From: Parvularcula sp. BBD 1991-13
GTDB lineage: Bacteria > Pseudomonadota > Alphaproteobacteria > Caulobacterales > Parvularculaceae
DNA length: 64,000 nucleotides
Assembly (NCBI GenBank): GCA_001657385.1
Contig: LYSZ01000002.1
Location: 1-64,000 of the forward strand
Reading direction: 5' to 3'
The translations under genes were made by a program, and so were the position numbers. The notes under the pieces were generated by a model. It was not told where the DNA came from and did no database searches. It worked only from the letters and a program-made list of their open reading frames with translations. This document shows, one piece after another, positions 16,371-25,685 of this stretch (positions are counted from its first letter, which is position 1; every line of letters begins with the position of its first letter).

Positions 16371-18110
16371 ATGGACAAGGTCAAGGCGGCGAATACGAGG
16401 GGCGCATCCTGGCTCATGAAGTCTTTAAGCATGAAGTCTTTGAGCATGAAGTCCTGGAACGTGAAGTCCTGGCGCATAAAAGTTTACCTGGCCCTGGCGG
16501 CGCTGGCGGGGGCCCTCATGGCCTTTTCGGCGGGCGCACAGGACGCCCCCGGGCAAGCCGGCGCGGACGCGCCGCGCGGTGAAACGGCGCCGTCCGCCGA
16601 ACAGCCAGCCGGTTCAGGCCCGTCAAGGGAAGGCGTCATCCTCTCTCTCAACGGTCCGGTGACGCCGCCGGTCGCCCAATATCTCGCACGGGAAATCGAG
16701 ACCGCATCGGACGCCGGCAAGGATCTCGTCATCCTTGAAATCGACACCCCCGGCGGGCTCGTCGATTCCATGAAAACGATCATCAAGGCGATTCTCGCCT
16801 CCGACACGCCGGTGGCGAGTTTCGTCTCGCCGCAGGGCGCGCGATCGGCCAGCGCCGGGCTTTACATCATGTACGCCTCGCATGTCTCGGCCATGGCGCC
16901 GGCCACCAACACCGGCGCAGCGACGCCGGTCGAACTCGGCGGCGCGCCCTCGGAAAGTCCGTTCGACGCGCCCGCCCCGGAAACCGGAAACGACGCTCCG
17001 GCGGAGGACGACGCGGCCCCCGATAATGAGAATGGGGACGAGAATGACGGCCAGACCCCTGACGCGACGAACACGGACGCGGCGAACACGGACGAGCTGG
17101 ACGCCGGCGCGGCTGACAGGCCCGAAAGCGACGCGCCTGAAGGCGGGTCGGGCGACGGCGAGGACACTCAAGGCGCGCCGCCGCTGACGAGCCCGGACGC
17201 CATGCGCGCCAAGGTCGTCAACGATTCCGTCGCCTATATCCGCGCCCTCGCCGAGGAGCGCGGCCGCAACGCGGACTGGGCGGAAAGCGCGGTGCGCGAC
17301 GCCGCGTCCGTTTCCGCCAACGAGGCGCTGGAGCTGAACGTCATCGACCTCATCGCCGACGACATCGACGACCTGCTGACGCAGATCGACGGGCGCACGG
17401 TCACCACGGCCTCCGGCGAGATAACCGTCACGACCGGGAATATCCGCCTCGAACGCATCGAGCCGACCATGGTCGAGCGCATTCTGAGTTTCATCGCCAA
17501 CCCGAACGTCGCGGTGATCCTGATGTCTCTGGCGACCACCGGCATCATCATCGAAATGTGGAACCCGGGTTCGATCTTCCCCGGCGCGGTGGGCCTGACC
17601 TGCCTCGCCCTCGGGCTCTATTCGCTTCAGGTGCTGCCGTTCAACGGGCTGCCGCTCGCCCTGATGGGCATCGGCGCGATCCTGATCGTCGTCGAGGCCT
17701 ATTCGCCCACCTTCGGCGTCGCCGGCCTCGCGGGCCTCAGTCTTTTCGGCGTCGGCATGTATTTCCTGTTCCCGGAATCCTTGCGCGTCTCGCCGGCGAT
17801 CATCGGCGGCGCCGTCGTGACCGCGGGTGCCCTGATGGCGGCGATCCTCATCGCGTTTATCGGTTCGCGCAGCCACGGGCCGATGATCGGCGGCGACGCC
17901 ATCCGCAAGCGCGAGGGCGTCGTCGACGACTGGGAAGGCGGCGAAGGCTGGGTGATCATCGAGGGCGAGCGCTGGCGCGCCCGGTCCGACAAACCCCTCA
18001 AGCCCGGCGACCGCATTCGGGTCGTCAACGTCGACGGCCTTGTCGTCACCGTCAAGCAGGCCAAGGCCGGCGGCCTGTTCGCCAACCTCGCCCCGGGCGA
18101 GGCGGCGTGA
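16371..18110 (+). CDS. Long NfeD membrane serine protease (ClpP-like)
   Basis: A 579-residue protein. The signal anchor is preceded by repeated MKSL/MKSW units. A ClpP-class protease domain follows (ARSASAGLYIMYA; Ser161 is the likely nucleophile), then several membrane helices and a C-terminal OB-fold (GWVIIEGERWRARS). The expected partner Lys281 (MRAKVVND) is separated from the Ser block by about 80 acidic, Asp/Asn/Glu-rich residues, unusual for the family. ATG 16371 follows GGAGG. Long NfeD proteins work with SPFH proteins in membrane quality control; one lies two genes downstream. Confidence 0.9.
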   Translation: MDKVKAANTRGASWLMKSLSMKSLSMKSWNVKSWRIKVYLALAALAGALMAFSAGAQDAPGQAGADAPRGETAPSAEQPAGSGPSREGVILSLNGPVTPPVAQYLAREIETASDAGKDLVILEIDTPGGLVDSMKTIIKAILASDTPVASFVSPQGARSASAGLYIMYASHVSAMAPATNTGAATPVELGGAPSESPFDAPAPETGNDAPAEDDAAPDNENGDENDGQTPDATNTDAANTDELDAGAADRPESDAPEGGSGDGEDTQGAPPLTSPDAMRAKVVNDSVAYIRALAEERGRNADWAESAVRDAASVSANEALELNVIDLIADDIDDLLTQIDGRTVTTASGEITVTTGNIRLERIEPTMVERILSFIANPNVAVILMSLATTGIIIEMWNPGSIFPGAVGLTCLALGLYSLQVLPFNGLPLALMGIGAILIVVEAYSPTFGVAGLAGLSLFGVGMYFLFPESLRVSPAIIGGAVVTAGALMAAILIAFIGSRSHGPMIGGDAIRKREGVVDDWEGGEGWVIIEGERWRARSDKPLKPGDRIRVVNVDGLVVTVKQAKAGGLFANLAPGEAA

Positions 18111-18129
18111 CGCGCGCGCCGCGACTGCC

Positions 18130-18456
18130 GTGAGCGACGCATCGGCGCTTGGCGGACCGCTCGCCGCCGGAATCACCCTGGAAACGGCGCTGGCGCTGTT
18201 CGCCCTTGGCGGCGCATTGTTCGTCGCCGCGAAAATCGCCTGGCGCGCAAGCCCGCTGGGCCGGCCGAGCGCGCGGCGCGTCGGCGCGCAGATGGCCGGC
18301 GCCCGGGCGGAGGTGCTGGAGTGGGCCGGCGGCGCGGGCTATGTCAGGGTCGGCGGCGAGCGCTGGCGCGCAGCCTCGCAGGACGCCCTCGCCGAGGGCG
18401 ACAGCGTCGCCGTGGTGCGGGTCGAGGGATTGAAGCTAGAGGTAAAAAAGGCGTAA
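18130..18456 (+). CDS. Short NfeD-like OB-fold membrane protein
   Basis: A 108-residue protein starting at GTG 18130. One membrane segment (TLETALALFALGGALFVAAK) is followed by an NfeD C-terminal OB-fold (EVLEWAGGAGYVRVGGERWR). It repeats the end of the upstream long NfeD, which stops 19 bp earlier, and probably arose from it. Short NfeD proteins typically accompany slipins and may tether them. Together with the neighbours it forms a three-gene NfeD-NfeD-SPFH operon. Confidence 0.8.
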   Translation: MSDASALGGPLAAGITLETALALFALGGALFVAAKIAWRASPLGRPSARRVGAQMAGARAEVLEWAGGAGYVRVGGERWRAASQDALAEGDSVAVVRVEGLKLEVKKA

Positions 18457-18510
18457 TCGCCGCAACAGGCGCCGGCGCGCCGCGCGCCGTGCAACATGAA
18501 GGAGAGAGCC

Positions 18511-19269
18511 ATGTCGGGCATCGGCATTCTGGGAGCCCTTGGGCTGTTCATCATCTTTATCCTGACGAACGTCATCAAGGTTCTGAAGGAGTATGAGAAA
18601 GGGGTGATCTTCACCCTCGGCCGGGTGGGCCGGAAAGCGGCGGGACCGGGCCTCGTCCTGCTCGTCCCGGGCCTGCAGGTGATGCGCAAGGTCGACATGC
18701 GAACACTTGTTCACGACGTGCCGACGCAGGACGTGATTTCCCAGGACAACGTTTCGGTGAAGGTCAACGCGGTGATCTATTACCGCGTCGTCGATTCCGT
18801 GCGCGCCATCGTGCAGGTGGAGAACTTCATGGCCGCCACCAGCCAGCTTGCGCAGACGACGCTGCGGTCCGTACTCGGAAAGCACGATCTCGACGAGATG
18901 CTGCAGGAGCGCGACAAGCTCAACAAGGATATCCAGGAGATCCTCGACCACCAGACCGAGGCCTGGGGCATCAAGGTCTCCAATGTCGAGATCAAGCATG
19001 TCGACGTCGATCAGTCGATGATCCGCGCCATCGCCAAGCAGGCCGAAGCCGAGCGCGAGCGGCGCGCGAAGGTCATCCTCGCCGAAGGCGAACAGCAGGC
19101 CGCGGCGAAGCTCGCCGAAGCCTCCGACATTCTCGCCAGATCCCAGGGCGCGATGGAGCTGCGCTATCTCAACTCGCTTCAGGAAATCGCCGGCGACCGC
19201 ACCAACACCATCGTCTTCCCGTTCTCGCTGGAACAGATCGCCAAGGCGGTCCGCGGGGAAAATCGTTAA
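18511..19269 (+). CDS. Slipin (SPFH/band 7 membrane scaffold)
   Basis: A 252-residue stomatin-like protein: one N-terminal membrane hairpin (LGLFIIFILTNVIKV), then the SPFH domain (KEYEKGVIFTLGRVG; QDNVSVKVNAVIYYRVVD) and a helical coiled-coil end (IAKQAEAERERRAKVILAEG). Slipins oligomerise into inner-membrane microdomains and are substrates or partners of NfeD proteases. ATG 18511 sits eight bases after AAGGAG. It is the last gene of the NfeD operon and is followed by a hairpin-T terminator. Confidence 0.95.
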   Translation: MSGIGILGALGLFIIFILTNVIKVLKEYEKGVIFTLGRVGRKAAGPGLVLLVPGLQVMRKVDMRTLVHDVPTQDVISQDNVSVKVNAVIYYRVVDSVRAIVQVENFMAATSQLAQTTLRSVLGKHDLDEMLQERDKLNKDIQEILDHQTEAWGIKVSNVEIKHVDVDQSMIRAIAKQAEAERERRAKVILAEGEQQAAAKLAEASDILARSQGAMELRYLNSLQEIAGDRTNTIVFPFSLEQIAKAVRGENR

Positions 19270-19326
19270 GCCGATTTTCCGCCGCCGGCGAAACCCGCCC
19301 GGCCGGTCTTGGCCGCGTCAATGCTG

Positions 19327-19354
19327 CGCCCGCTCGCTAGAGAGCGGGCGTTTT
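19327..19354 (+). terminator. Rho-independent terminator after slipin gene
   Basis: A perfect 9-bp GC-rich stem (CGCCCGCTC / GAGCGGGCG), a six-base loop, then TTTT. It lies 58 bp beyond the slipin stop and closes the NfeD operon. Confidence 0.8.
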
Positions 19355-19575
19355 CATGTTGCGCCGCAACGCAAGGACGGGCTGTTGATTTTGCGCAACA
19401 CGCCCCCCCCTGGCGCAGTGAAAAACAGACTTGCGACTAGCGTGCGTCGTAATACGGATTAATTTGAAGGCGTGTGCGTTGCTGTCGACCACACCAACGA
19501 CAAAAGAATTTATTAACCATGCAAGCGGGATACTCGTTTGCAAATGATTTTAAGCGTACCCCCAGGGAGGACTTT

Positions 19576-21990
19576 ATGAAGGTTGGCCTCGCCGCCAGAA
19601 CATCCGCCGTCGCCATCGCCGCCGCAACGGCGTTGCCGGCAAACGCCCTCGCGCAATCGCTTGCCGACCAGATCGTCGTCACCGCGACGAAGCGCGCGGA
19701 AAACATCCAGGACGTGCCGATCGCCGTCTCCGCCTACTCCGGCGACCTGCTGGACAAATCAGGCGTTTCCGATATTCGCGAGTTGTCGATCCTGTCGCCC
19801 AGCCTGATCGTCGTCGCGACCCAGTCCGAAGCGGTCGGCGTCAACGCGCGCATCCGCGGCGTCGGCACGGTCGGCGACAACCCCGGCCTTCAATCCTCCG
19901 TGGGCGTTTTTATTGACGACGTTTACCGCTCGCGCAACTCGGTCGCGCTCGGCGACCTTGGCGAAATCGACGCCATCGAGGTGGCGCGCGGCCCGCAGGG
20001 CACAACCTTCGGCCGGAACTCATCCGCCGGCGCGCTCATCGTCCGCACCAAGCAGCCGGAATATGAGTTCGGCGGCTATGCGGAATACACCCGCCAGAAC
20101 TTCAGCGGCAACCGCGCCGAAGGCGCCGTCACCGGCCCGCTGATCGAGGACGTGCTCGCCGCGCGGATCAACGGTTTTTATGAAAACCGCGACGGCTTCC
20201 TGACAGACGCCATCTCCGGCCGCGACTTCAACGACCGTGACCAGTTCGGTCTGCGCGGACAGCTCCTCTACGAACCGAACGACGTCCTCAGCTTCCGCCT
20301 GATCGGCGACTATTCCGAACGCGACGAGCAATGCTGCGCCGCCGTGCGCATCGTCCGCGGGCCGACGACCCCGATCGCGGACGCTCTCACCGGCGGCGCC
20401 GTCAGCGCCCTGCCCGACGATCCTTTCGAGCGCGTCACCGACATCTCGCCGGACGCAAGCCTCAATCAGGACACCCAGGACTGGGGCGTATCGCTTCAGG
20501 GCAACTGGGACGCTGGCTTCGCCGAAGTTGTCTCCGTGACGTCCTACCGCGAATTCGATATCGACCGCTCGCAGGATTCCGACCTCTCCGGACCGTCGAT
20601 TTTCGTGCGCCCGGAGAATGGCGGTTTCGTCAATACTTTCGAGACCTTCACCCAGGAATTGCGGGCGAACGGCCAGGCCGGTCCGCTCGACTGGCTGGTC
20701 GGCGTTTACTACGCCGATGAAGACGTGGCGCTGCAGGACCAGCAGACCTACGGCTCGCAGTACGAGCTGTTCACCGACGCCCTGCTTGGCGTGAGCGTGC
20801 CGGGCTTCTCCTTCTCCGCCCTGACCGGACTGGCTCCGGGCGCCGTGTTCGCCGGCGCAGGCCAGAACGACAATCACCTCTCGGAATCGCGATCGATCGC
20901 GGTGTTCACCAACAACACCTTCAACCTGACCGACCGGCTGGCGATCGTCCTCGGCGGGCGCTACACCAACGAGCAGATCGACTATACCGGCAATCTGAGC
21001 TCCTCCAACACGGGCTGCGCGGCGACCCTCGGGGCGCTGCAAACCGGCGCCACGCCGCTCGCAGCGGCGGTCGCCGCATCGCCGGCCGCCGCCTCGGTGG
21101 CGGGCCTTGCCTGTCTCTTGAACATCACCCCGCTGACGGACGGCGTGATTACGGATGAACGCGAAGAGAACGAGTTCACCTGGGACGCCAAGCTGACCTA
21201 TCAGCTTACGGACAACATCAGCTTCTACGGCGGCGCGGCGCGCGGCTACAAGGCCGGCGGCTACAACCTCGATCGCGCGGGCGGCGGCCCGATCGCCGCA
21301 GGCGTTCCGGTGACGGCCGATCAGCTTGAGTTCGAGCAGGAAACCGTCATCAACTACGAAGGCGGCTTCAAGACCACCCTGTTCGGCGGCGACGCGACGC
21401 TCAACCTCACCGGGTTCTACGCCGAATATGAGGACTATCAGCTCAACACCTTCAACGGCATCAGCTTCATTGTCGAGAACATCGAAGACGTTACGTCAAG
21501 CGGCTTCGAAGTCGACTTCCTCGCCCAGCCGATCGAGCAGATCTTCCTCCAGGGCGGCTACACCTACGCCAATACGCGGTATGGGGACGACATCAACTCC
21601 AGCATCGTTTCCTCCAACGGCCAGCCGCTGAACGGACGGCGCATCACGCTCGCGCCGCTGCACTCGCTGACCGGCGCCATGACGTTCACGGAGCAGTTGC
21701 TCGACACGAGCTACGACATCTTCATGAACTGGAACTTCCGCTACAGCTCCGACTATAACACCGGGTCGGACCTCGATCCGGAGAAGAAGCAGGACGACTT
21801 CGTCGTGGCCAATGCGTCCATCGGCCTGACGGCGCAGGAAAACGGCCTGGAGCTGGAAGCGTTCGTGCGCAACATCACCGACGCCGACATCATCCAGGTG
21901 GCGTTCGACACGCCCCTGCAAAGCGGATCGTTCAGCGCCTTCGTGGCCGAGCCGCGCACCTACGGCGTCACCGTGCGCTACCGGTTCTAG
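19576..21990 (+). CDS. TonB-dependent outer membrane receptor
   Basis: An 804-residue receptor with a signal peptide (cleavage after NALAQ), a TonB-box/plug start DQIVVTATKRAENIQDVPIA, plug motif ARGPQGTTFGRNSSAGA, and a 22-strand barrel ending in an aromatic residue (TYGVTVRYRF). The plug type is the large sphingomonad/caulobacter class used for carbohydrates, siderophores or other scarce nutrients; the substrate is not readable. Start ATG 19576 is placed after GGGAGGA; codons upstream give no signal peptide. It stands alone between two terminators. Confidence 0.93.
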   Translation: MKVGLAARTSAVAIAAATALPANALAQSLADQIVVTATKRAENIQDVPIAVSAYSGDLLDKSGVSDIRELSILSPSLIVVATQSEAVGVNARIRGVGTVGDNPGLQSSVGVFIDDVYRSRNSVALGDLGEIDAIEVARGPQGTTFGRNSSAGALIVRTKQPEYEFGGYAEYTRQNFSGNRAEGAVTGPLIEDVLAARINGFYENRDGFLTDAISGRDFNDRDQFGLRGQLLYEPNDVLSFRLIGDYSERDEQCCAAVRIVRGPTTPIADALTGGAVSALPDDPFERVTDISPDASLNQDTQDWGVSLQGNWDAGFAEVVSVTSYREFDIDRSQDSDLSGPSIFVRPENGGFVNTFETFTQELRANGQAGPLDWLVGVYYADEDVALQDQQTYGSQYELFTDALLGVSVPGFSFSALTGLAPGAVFAGAGQNDNHLSESRSIAVFTNNTFNLTDRLAIVLGGRYTNEQIDYTGNLSSSNTGCAATLGALQTGATPLAAAVAASPAAASVAGLACLLNITPLTDGVITDEREENEFTWDAKLTYQLTDNISFYGGAARGYKAGGYNLDRAGGGPIAAGVPVTADQLEFEQETVINYEGGFKTTLFGGDATLNLTGFYAEYEDYQLNTFNGISFIVENIEDVTSSGFEVDFLAQPIEQIFLQGGYTYANTRYGDDINSSIVSSNGQPLNGRRITLAPLHSLTGAMTFTEQLLDTSYDIFMNWNFRYSSDYNTGSDLDPEKKQDDFVVANASIGLTAQENGLELEAFVRNITDADIIQVAFDTPLQSGSFSAFVAEPRTYGVTVRYRF

Positions 21991-22018
21991 GCGCGCCGCA
22001 AGCGCCCCCTTGCAGAGA

Positions 22019-22046
22019 GGCCCCGGCGATGCGCCGGGGCCTTTTT
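22019..22046 (+). terminator. Rho-independent terminator after TonB receptor
   Basis: A perfect 10-bp stem (GGCCCCGGCG / CGCCGGGGCC) with a three-base loop, followed by TTTTT, 29 bp after the receptor stop. Confidence 0.9.
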
Positions 22047-22106
22047 CTTTGCCGCCGGCGAGAATAATGGGCCATTGTTGAAAACGACCGCGAAAGGGCC
22101 TCAGGG

Positions 22107-22352
22107 ATGGAAGACAACAAAGACGGCGTCATCCGCCTTGATCTGCGCGGCTATCGCTGCCCGGCGCCGGTGATCCGGCTCGAAGCGGCCCTGCGCAGGG
22201 CGCCGCCGGGCGCGGTCATCGCCGCCCTCGCCGACGACCCGGTCGCGGCGGTGGACATTCCCCATTTCTGCCGCGAAGCCGGCGTCGCGGCGCGCCGGCA
22301 GGCGGACGAAGATGGCGCGGCGGTTTTCCTGGTCGGCCCCAAGCCCGGGTGA
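22107..22352 (+). CDS. TusA-family sulfurtransferase
   Basis: An 81-residue protein of the TusA/SirA/YedF fold. The active Cys lies in the diagnostic CPxP motif (LDLRGYRCPAPVIRLEAALR). Members carry persulfide sulfur for tRNA thiolation, molybdenum cofactor or other trafficking; which branch applies is unclear because no tusBCDE or other sulfur genes are adjacent. Start ATG 22107 follows CAGGG. A single-gene unit. Confidence 0.85.
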   Translation: MEDNKDGVIRLDLRGYRCPAPVIRLEAALRRAPPGAVIAALADDPVAAVDIPHFCREAGVAARRQADEDGAAVFLVGPKPG

Positions 22353-22612
22353 GGCCGGCGCAGACGGCAAAAATCACGACGCAAATCAACCGCTTGACGC
22401 CGCGCCCCGGAATCCGCCGGCGGGCGCGCGCAACCCTTTGCTTTCGTTAACAGGTAAGGTTAATGTAATCAGGCATGCGCAAGTCGCGTCGATCGCCCCG
22501 GCGGCGCGGGCGCGCTACGGATCGCAAAAGTGTGTGATCTCGAAGGCTTGGGATCGCGAGGACTTGGGATCGCAGGGGCTTGGGGAAGTCTGACCGAGGG
22601 GAAGCTGGGGTT

Positions 22613-23953
22613 ATGACGATAATGATGCAGAACTGGACCGGGATGCGGAACTGGACCGGCGCGAAACGCGCGAGCGGGATGCGCCTCGTCCTTGGCGCGC
22701 TGACAGCGTCCGCCGCCATGGCGCTGACGAGCCTCACGCCGGCCCACGCCACGTTCGAGGCCGGGGTCCAGGCGTATATGAACGGCCAGTACAGCCAGGC
22801 GATCGACATCTGGCGGCGCTTCGCCGTGGCCGGCGACGTCCGGTCGAAAAAAATTCTCGGCGACATCTATTCCGGCAAGACCCTGGAAGGGGCGAGCGCC
22901 GCCGCCACGCCGCTGGAGGAAATCCCGGTCGACAACGTGCAGGCGCTGCTGTGGTACTCCCTCGCCGCCTATCACGATTTCACCGCTTACCAGACGCCCT
23001 CTGCGGAGGAGGTCAATGCGCGCATCCTCGCCGAACAGCGCCTGCCGGAAATCCGCGCACGGATGAGCACGAACGACGTCAACAAGGCGGAAAAGCTGGT
23101 GTCGCAGACTTTCGAGGCCGGCAGCGCCTATGACATCTACCGGCTCGGCGACATGTACCAGAAAGGCGCCGGCGTCGAAAAGGACAACACCCGCGCGCTG
23201 CAGATGTACGCCCTCGCCAAGGAGCGCGGCGTCGGCGAAGCGAGCGCGGCCTATGAGTTCCTCGAGCCGCTGATGGGGCCGAAGGAAATCAAGAAGGCGC
23301 TCGCCGACGCGGAAAAGTGGCAGCCGCCCCTGCCGCCCGAGCACACCGGCAAGACCCGCCAGCAGGAAGAACTGGAGCGTCTGAAAAAAGAGCTTGAGGA
23401 AATCAAGATGGCCGACGCCCTGCGGGCGGTGTCGGATATCGACGTGGAGCTGGTCCAGCGCGCGCTCAACGCCCTCGGCTTCCGCGCCGGCGTCGTCGAC
23501 AACCAGCTCGGCCCGTCGACGCGGGCGGCCATTCGCCGCTTCCAGTATTCCACTGTGGCGCGCGACCGCGACATGACCGAGGACGAAAAACAGGCGATCG
23601 TCACCGGCGTCCTGACCCCGCGCCAGACCGTCGACCTTTTCGCCGACGCCGCCGACGCGGATCATCCGATGTCGCAATATGTCTACGGCATCATGCATGT
23701 GCGCGGGATCGGCGTGGAGCAGGACGGCCAGCAGGCCGTTTCCTGGCTCGAAAAAGCCGCCGACCAGAACCTCGCCATCGCCCATTACGCCCTCGGCGTC
23801 GTCTTCCGCGACGGGACCACGGGTCTGAACGAGGTCGCCCCGGACGAGCGCAAGTCGGCGTTGCACCTGGCGCAGGCTTCGGCCCTCGGCTACCGCCCGG
23901 CCAACGACGCGCTGCGCCGGCTGAGCTTCGAATCCACGCGTGACATTCAGTAG
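22613..23953 (+). CDS. Secreted Sel1-repeat / peptidoglycan-binding-like protein
   Basis: A protein of about 446 residues with a signal peptide (cleavage after PAHA). It has Sel1-like TPR units on both sides (AIDIWRRFAVAGDVRSKKIL; MSQYVYGIMHVRGIGVEQDG), a charged coiled coil (QQEELERLKKELEEIKMADA) and a central stretch like a peptidoglycan-binding 1 domain (VQRALNALGFRAGVVDNQLG, then PSTRAAIRRFQ). It is probably a periplasmic envelope scaffold. The start is uncertain; ATG 22613 and a nearby ATG are both usable. It forms an operon with the beta-helix gene 15 bp downstream. Confidence 0.8.
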   Translation: MTIMMQNWTGMRNWTGAKRASGMRLVLGALTASAAMALTSLTPAHATFEAGVQAYMNGQYSQAIDIWRRFAVAGDVRSKKILGDIYSGKTLEGASAAATPLEEIPVDNVQALLWYSLAAYHDFTAYQTPSAEEVNARILAEQRLPEIRARMSTNDVNKAEKLVSQTFEAGSAYDIYRLGDMYQKGAGVEKDNTRALQMYALAKERGVGEASAAYEFLEPLMGPKEIKKALADAEKWQPPLPPEHTGKTRQQEELERLKKELEEIKMADALRAVSDIDVELVQRALNALGFRAGVVDNQLGPSTRAAIRRFQYSTVARDRDMTEDEKQAIVTGVLTPRQTVDLFADAADADHPMSQYVYGIMHVRGIGVEQDGQQAVSWLEKAADQNLAIAHYALGVVFRDGTTGLNEVAPDERKSALHLAQASALGYRPANDALRRLSFESTRDIQ

Positions 23954-23968
23954 GGGGAAGAGAGCACC

Positions 23969-25039
23969 ATGACCCGCGCCAATTCCATCACCGCAGGCCG
24001 CGCCCCGGCTCTCGCCTGCGTCTCGCTCAGCCTCACCCTCGCCGCCGGCGGGGTCGCGCAAGCCCAGTCCCTCGGCGGCTTTCCGATCCGCGAGCCGGGC
24101 GCGAATACGCAAGCGAGCGGCCAGAGCGCCGGCAAAAAGAAAGAAGGCCCGCTCCAGATCATCGTCGACGCCAACGGCCCCGGCCCGTACAAGACGATTT
24201 CCCGGGCCGTCCACGACGTCGCCGAGGGCGGCGTCGTCTACGTCATGCACGGCGTCTATAACGAGACGATTTCGCTCGACAAATCGGTGTTCATCCAGGG
24301 CGATCGCGGGCCGGGCTCCGGGGTCGAGATCAGCGCGCCGATGAACGCGCCCTGCCTGGAATTCGACCCGAAACAGCCGACCGCCCACGCGGTTGTGGCG
24401 AACGTGCAGTTCGCGGCCAAGATCAATTCCGGCGCCGCCGCCTGCGTCGACGTGCGCCAGGGGGTCTTCACCCTGAAGGAAAGCGACGTGCTCGGCTCCG
24501 GCCTCAGGCCCGCCGTGAAAATCTCCGGCGGCACCGTGATGCTGGAGAAAAACCGCATCAGCGCCGGGTCCGAGGGCGTGTTCGTCGAACAGGCCCACTC
24601 CCTGTCCCAGAGCTTCATCATCGACAACAAGATTCTCCAGAACAAGGTCGGCGTCGACATCGCCTCCGGCAGCCGCGCCGACGTCGTCGTCGCCGGCAAC
24701 GAGATCTTCGACAATCTCGACAGCGGCGTGAAATCGTCCGGCTACGGATCGGCGAAGCTGATCGGCAACAAGATCCGCAACAACAAGGGAAGCGGCGTCA
24801 TCCTCGACAAATACGCCAAGCTGTCCCTCGTGCGGTACAATGAAATCGCCCAGAACAGCGGCGACGGCGTCGCCATCCCGTTCGGCGTCAACGGCGTCAT
24901 CGAGAACAACGACATCGTCGGCAATGAGGGCCTGTCGATCTTCGTGCGCGAGGGCATGGAGCCGAAAATCACCAACAATTTCATCGACAACAATTCCGGC
25001 GACAAGGACCGCAAGAAGCGCCGCGGCCTGTTCCGCTAG
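23969..25039 (+). CDS. Secreted right-handed parallel beta-helix protein
   Basis: A 356-residue protein with a signal peptide ending GGVAQAQS. The body is a run of short beta-helix coils with NN/NI ladders (IIDNKILQNKVGVDIASG; LIGNKIRNNKGSGVILDK; VIENNDIVGNEGLSIFV), as in pectate-lyase and periplasmic copper-binding NosD-like folds. It opens with DANGPGPYKTISRAVHDV, the usual cap of such helices. The C-terminus is basic (KDRKKRRGLFR). It could bind or process envelope polysaccharide; no catalytic set is evident. Ribosome site GGGGGAAGAG. Downstream partner of the Sel1 protein. Confidence 0.85.
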   Translation: MTRANSITAGRAPALACVSLSLTLAAGGVAQAQSLGGFPIREPGANTQASGQSAGKKKEGPLQIIVDANGPGPYKTISRAVHDVAEGGVVYVMHGVYNETISLDKSVFIQGDRGPGSGVEISAPMNAPCLEFDPKQPTAHAVVANVQFAAKINSGAAACVDVRQGVFTLKESDVLGSGLRPAVKISGGTVMLEKNRISAGSEGVFVEQAHSLSQSFIIDNKILQNKVGVDIASGSRADVVVAGNEIFDNLDSGVKSSGYGSAKLIGNKIRNNKGSGVILDKYAKLSLVRYNEIAQNSGDGVAIPFGVNGVIENNDIVGNEGLSIFVREGMEPKITNNFIDNNSGDKDRKKRRGLFR

Positions 25040-25134
25040 ACGGGCGGCCGGCCGGCATTTCTTTGCGCGGCCTGCCCTTCGCACGGCCTAGAACTTCACG
25101 GATCGATCCCCGCCTTCATCAACGGCGTCGCCTC

Positions 25135-25161
25135 AAAGCCCCGCCGGCGCGCGGGGCTTTT
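25135..25161 (+). terminator. Rho-independent terminator after beta-helix gene
   Basis: A 9-bp stem AAAGCCCCG / CGGGGCTTT with an eight-base loop and a continuing TTTT. It ends the Sel1/beta-helix operon and sits just before the change to lower-GC accessory DNA. Confidence 0.85.
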
Positions 25162-25245
25162 GCCTTTCCGAACAGTTGTCCGACTGTCTGTCAGAATTGT
25201 TCGCCAGGAGCCGGCGCGCCGCGAAGCCGGCGCTGGATGGGTCTT

Positions 25246-25413
25246 TCACGCCGGACGTGTCGCCGTCGTCACGATGCCGTCGGGCGCGCCGGTCAACTCG
25301 TCCACTTCGTAGGCTATCAGTCTATCCGCCGCAAAGGCCAGCATCTCGCGGACAAGATCGTCGTCCGCCCGCTGGTCAATCAAGTCAAATAGCGCCATTC
25401 TATCGACGGTCAT
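25246..25413 (-). pseudogene. IS256-family transposase remnant (N-terminal fragment)
   Basis: The 55-residue frame from ATG 25413 matches the start of IS256-type transposases: a short leader, then LIDQRADDDLVREMLAFAAD and RLIAYEVDELTGA. A full transposase has about 400 residues; here the frame ends soon after ELTGAPDG and no catalytic DDE region follows. It is a truncated relic marking past insertion at the left edge of the accessory region. Confidence 0.6.
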
Positions 25414-25534
25414 CGCGTGAGGTCCTTTCCAGTTGCTGTGTCGCAACCGCAACCTCTCAGGATTCGAACGCGATGACCGTTATGGTCTTCCTACACCATC
25501 AGCCGGGACGTAACCCTTGGAGTGCGCGCTGATC

Positions 25535-25560
25535 TGTCAATGGCGGCGTAAAATTGGTCC
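25535..25560. mobile_element. IS21-type terminal inverted repeat remnant
   Basis: The TGTCAATGGCGGCGTAAAAT stretch, continuing TGGTCC, resembles the end of IS21-family elements. It lies about 125 bp beyond the stop of the istB fragment, where a right end is expected. The other end and istA are not in the window. Confidence 0.5.
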
Positions 25561-25685
25561 ACGGGGCGGTTCAAAAAGGGGCCATTTGCCCGGTGTTGGC
25601 GTGGTGCGCGGGATGACGCAAAAGGCGCGCTGACCGTCACGAGTCAGCGCGCGCCTTTTGTCCATTCCGCGCTGGAGCCAGCGGT

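Noticed and set aside
22469-25084. 871-residue minus-strand frame
   Set aside because: It is antisense to the Sel1 and beta-helix genes, which have signal peptides, ribosome sites and recognisable domains; the antisense product has Asp/Ala/Gly/Arg filler typical of shadows.
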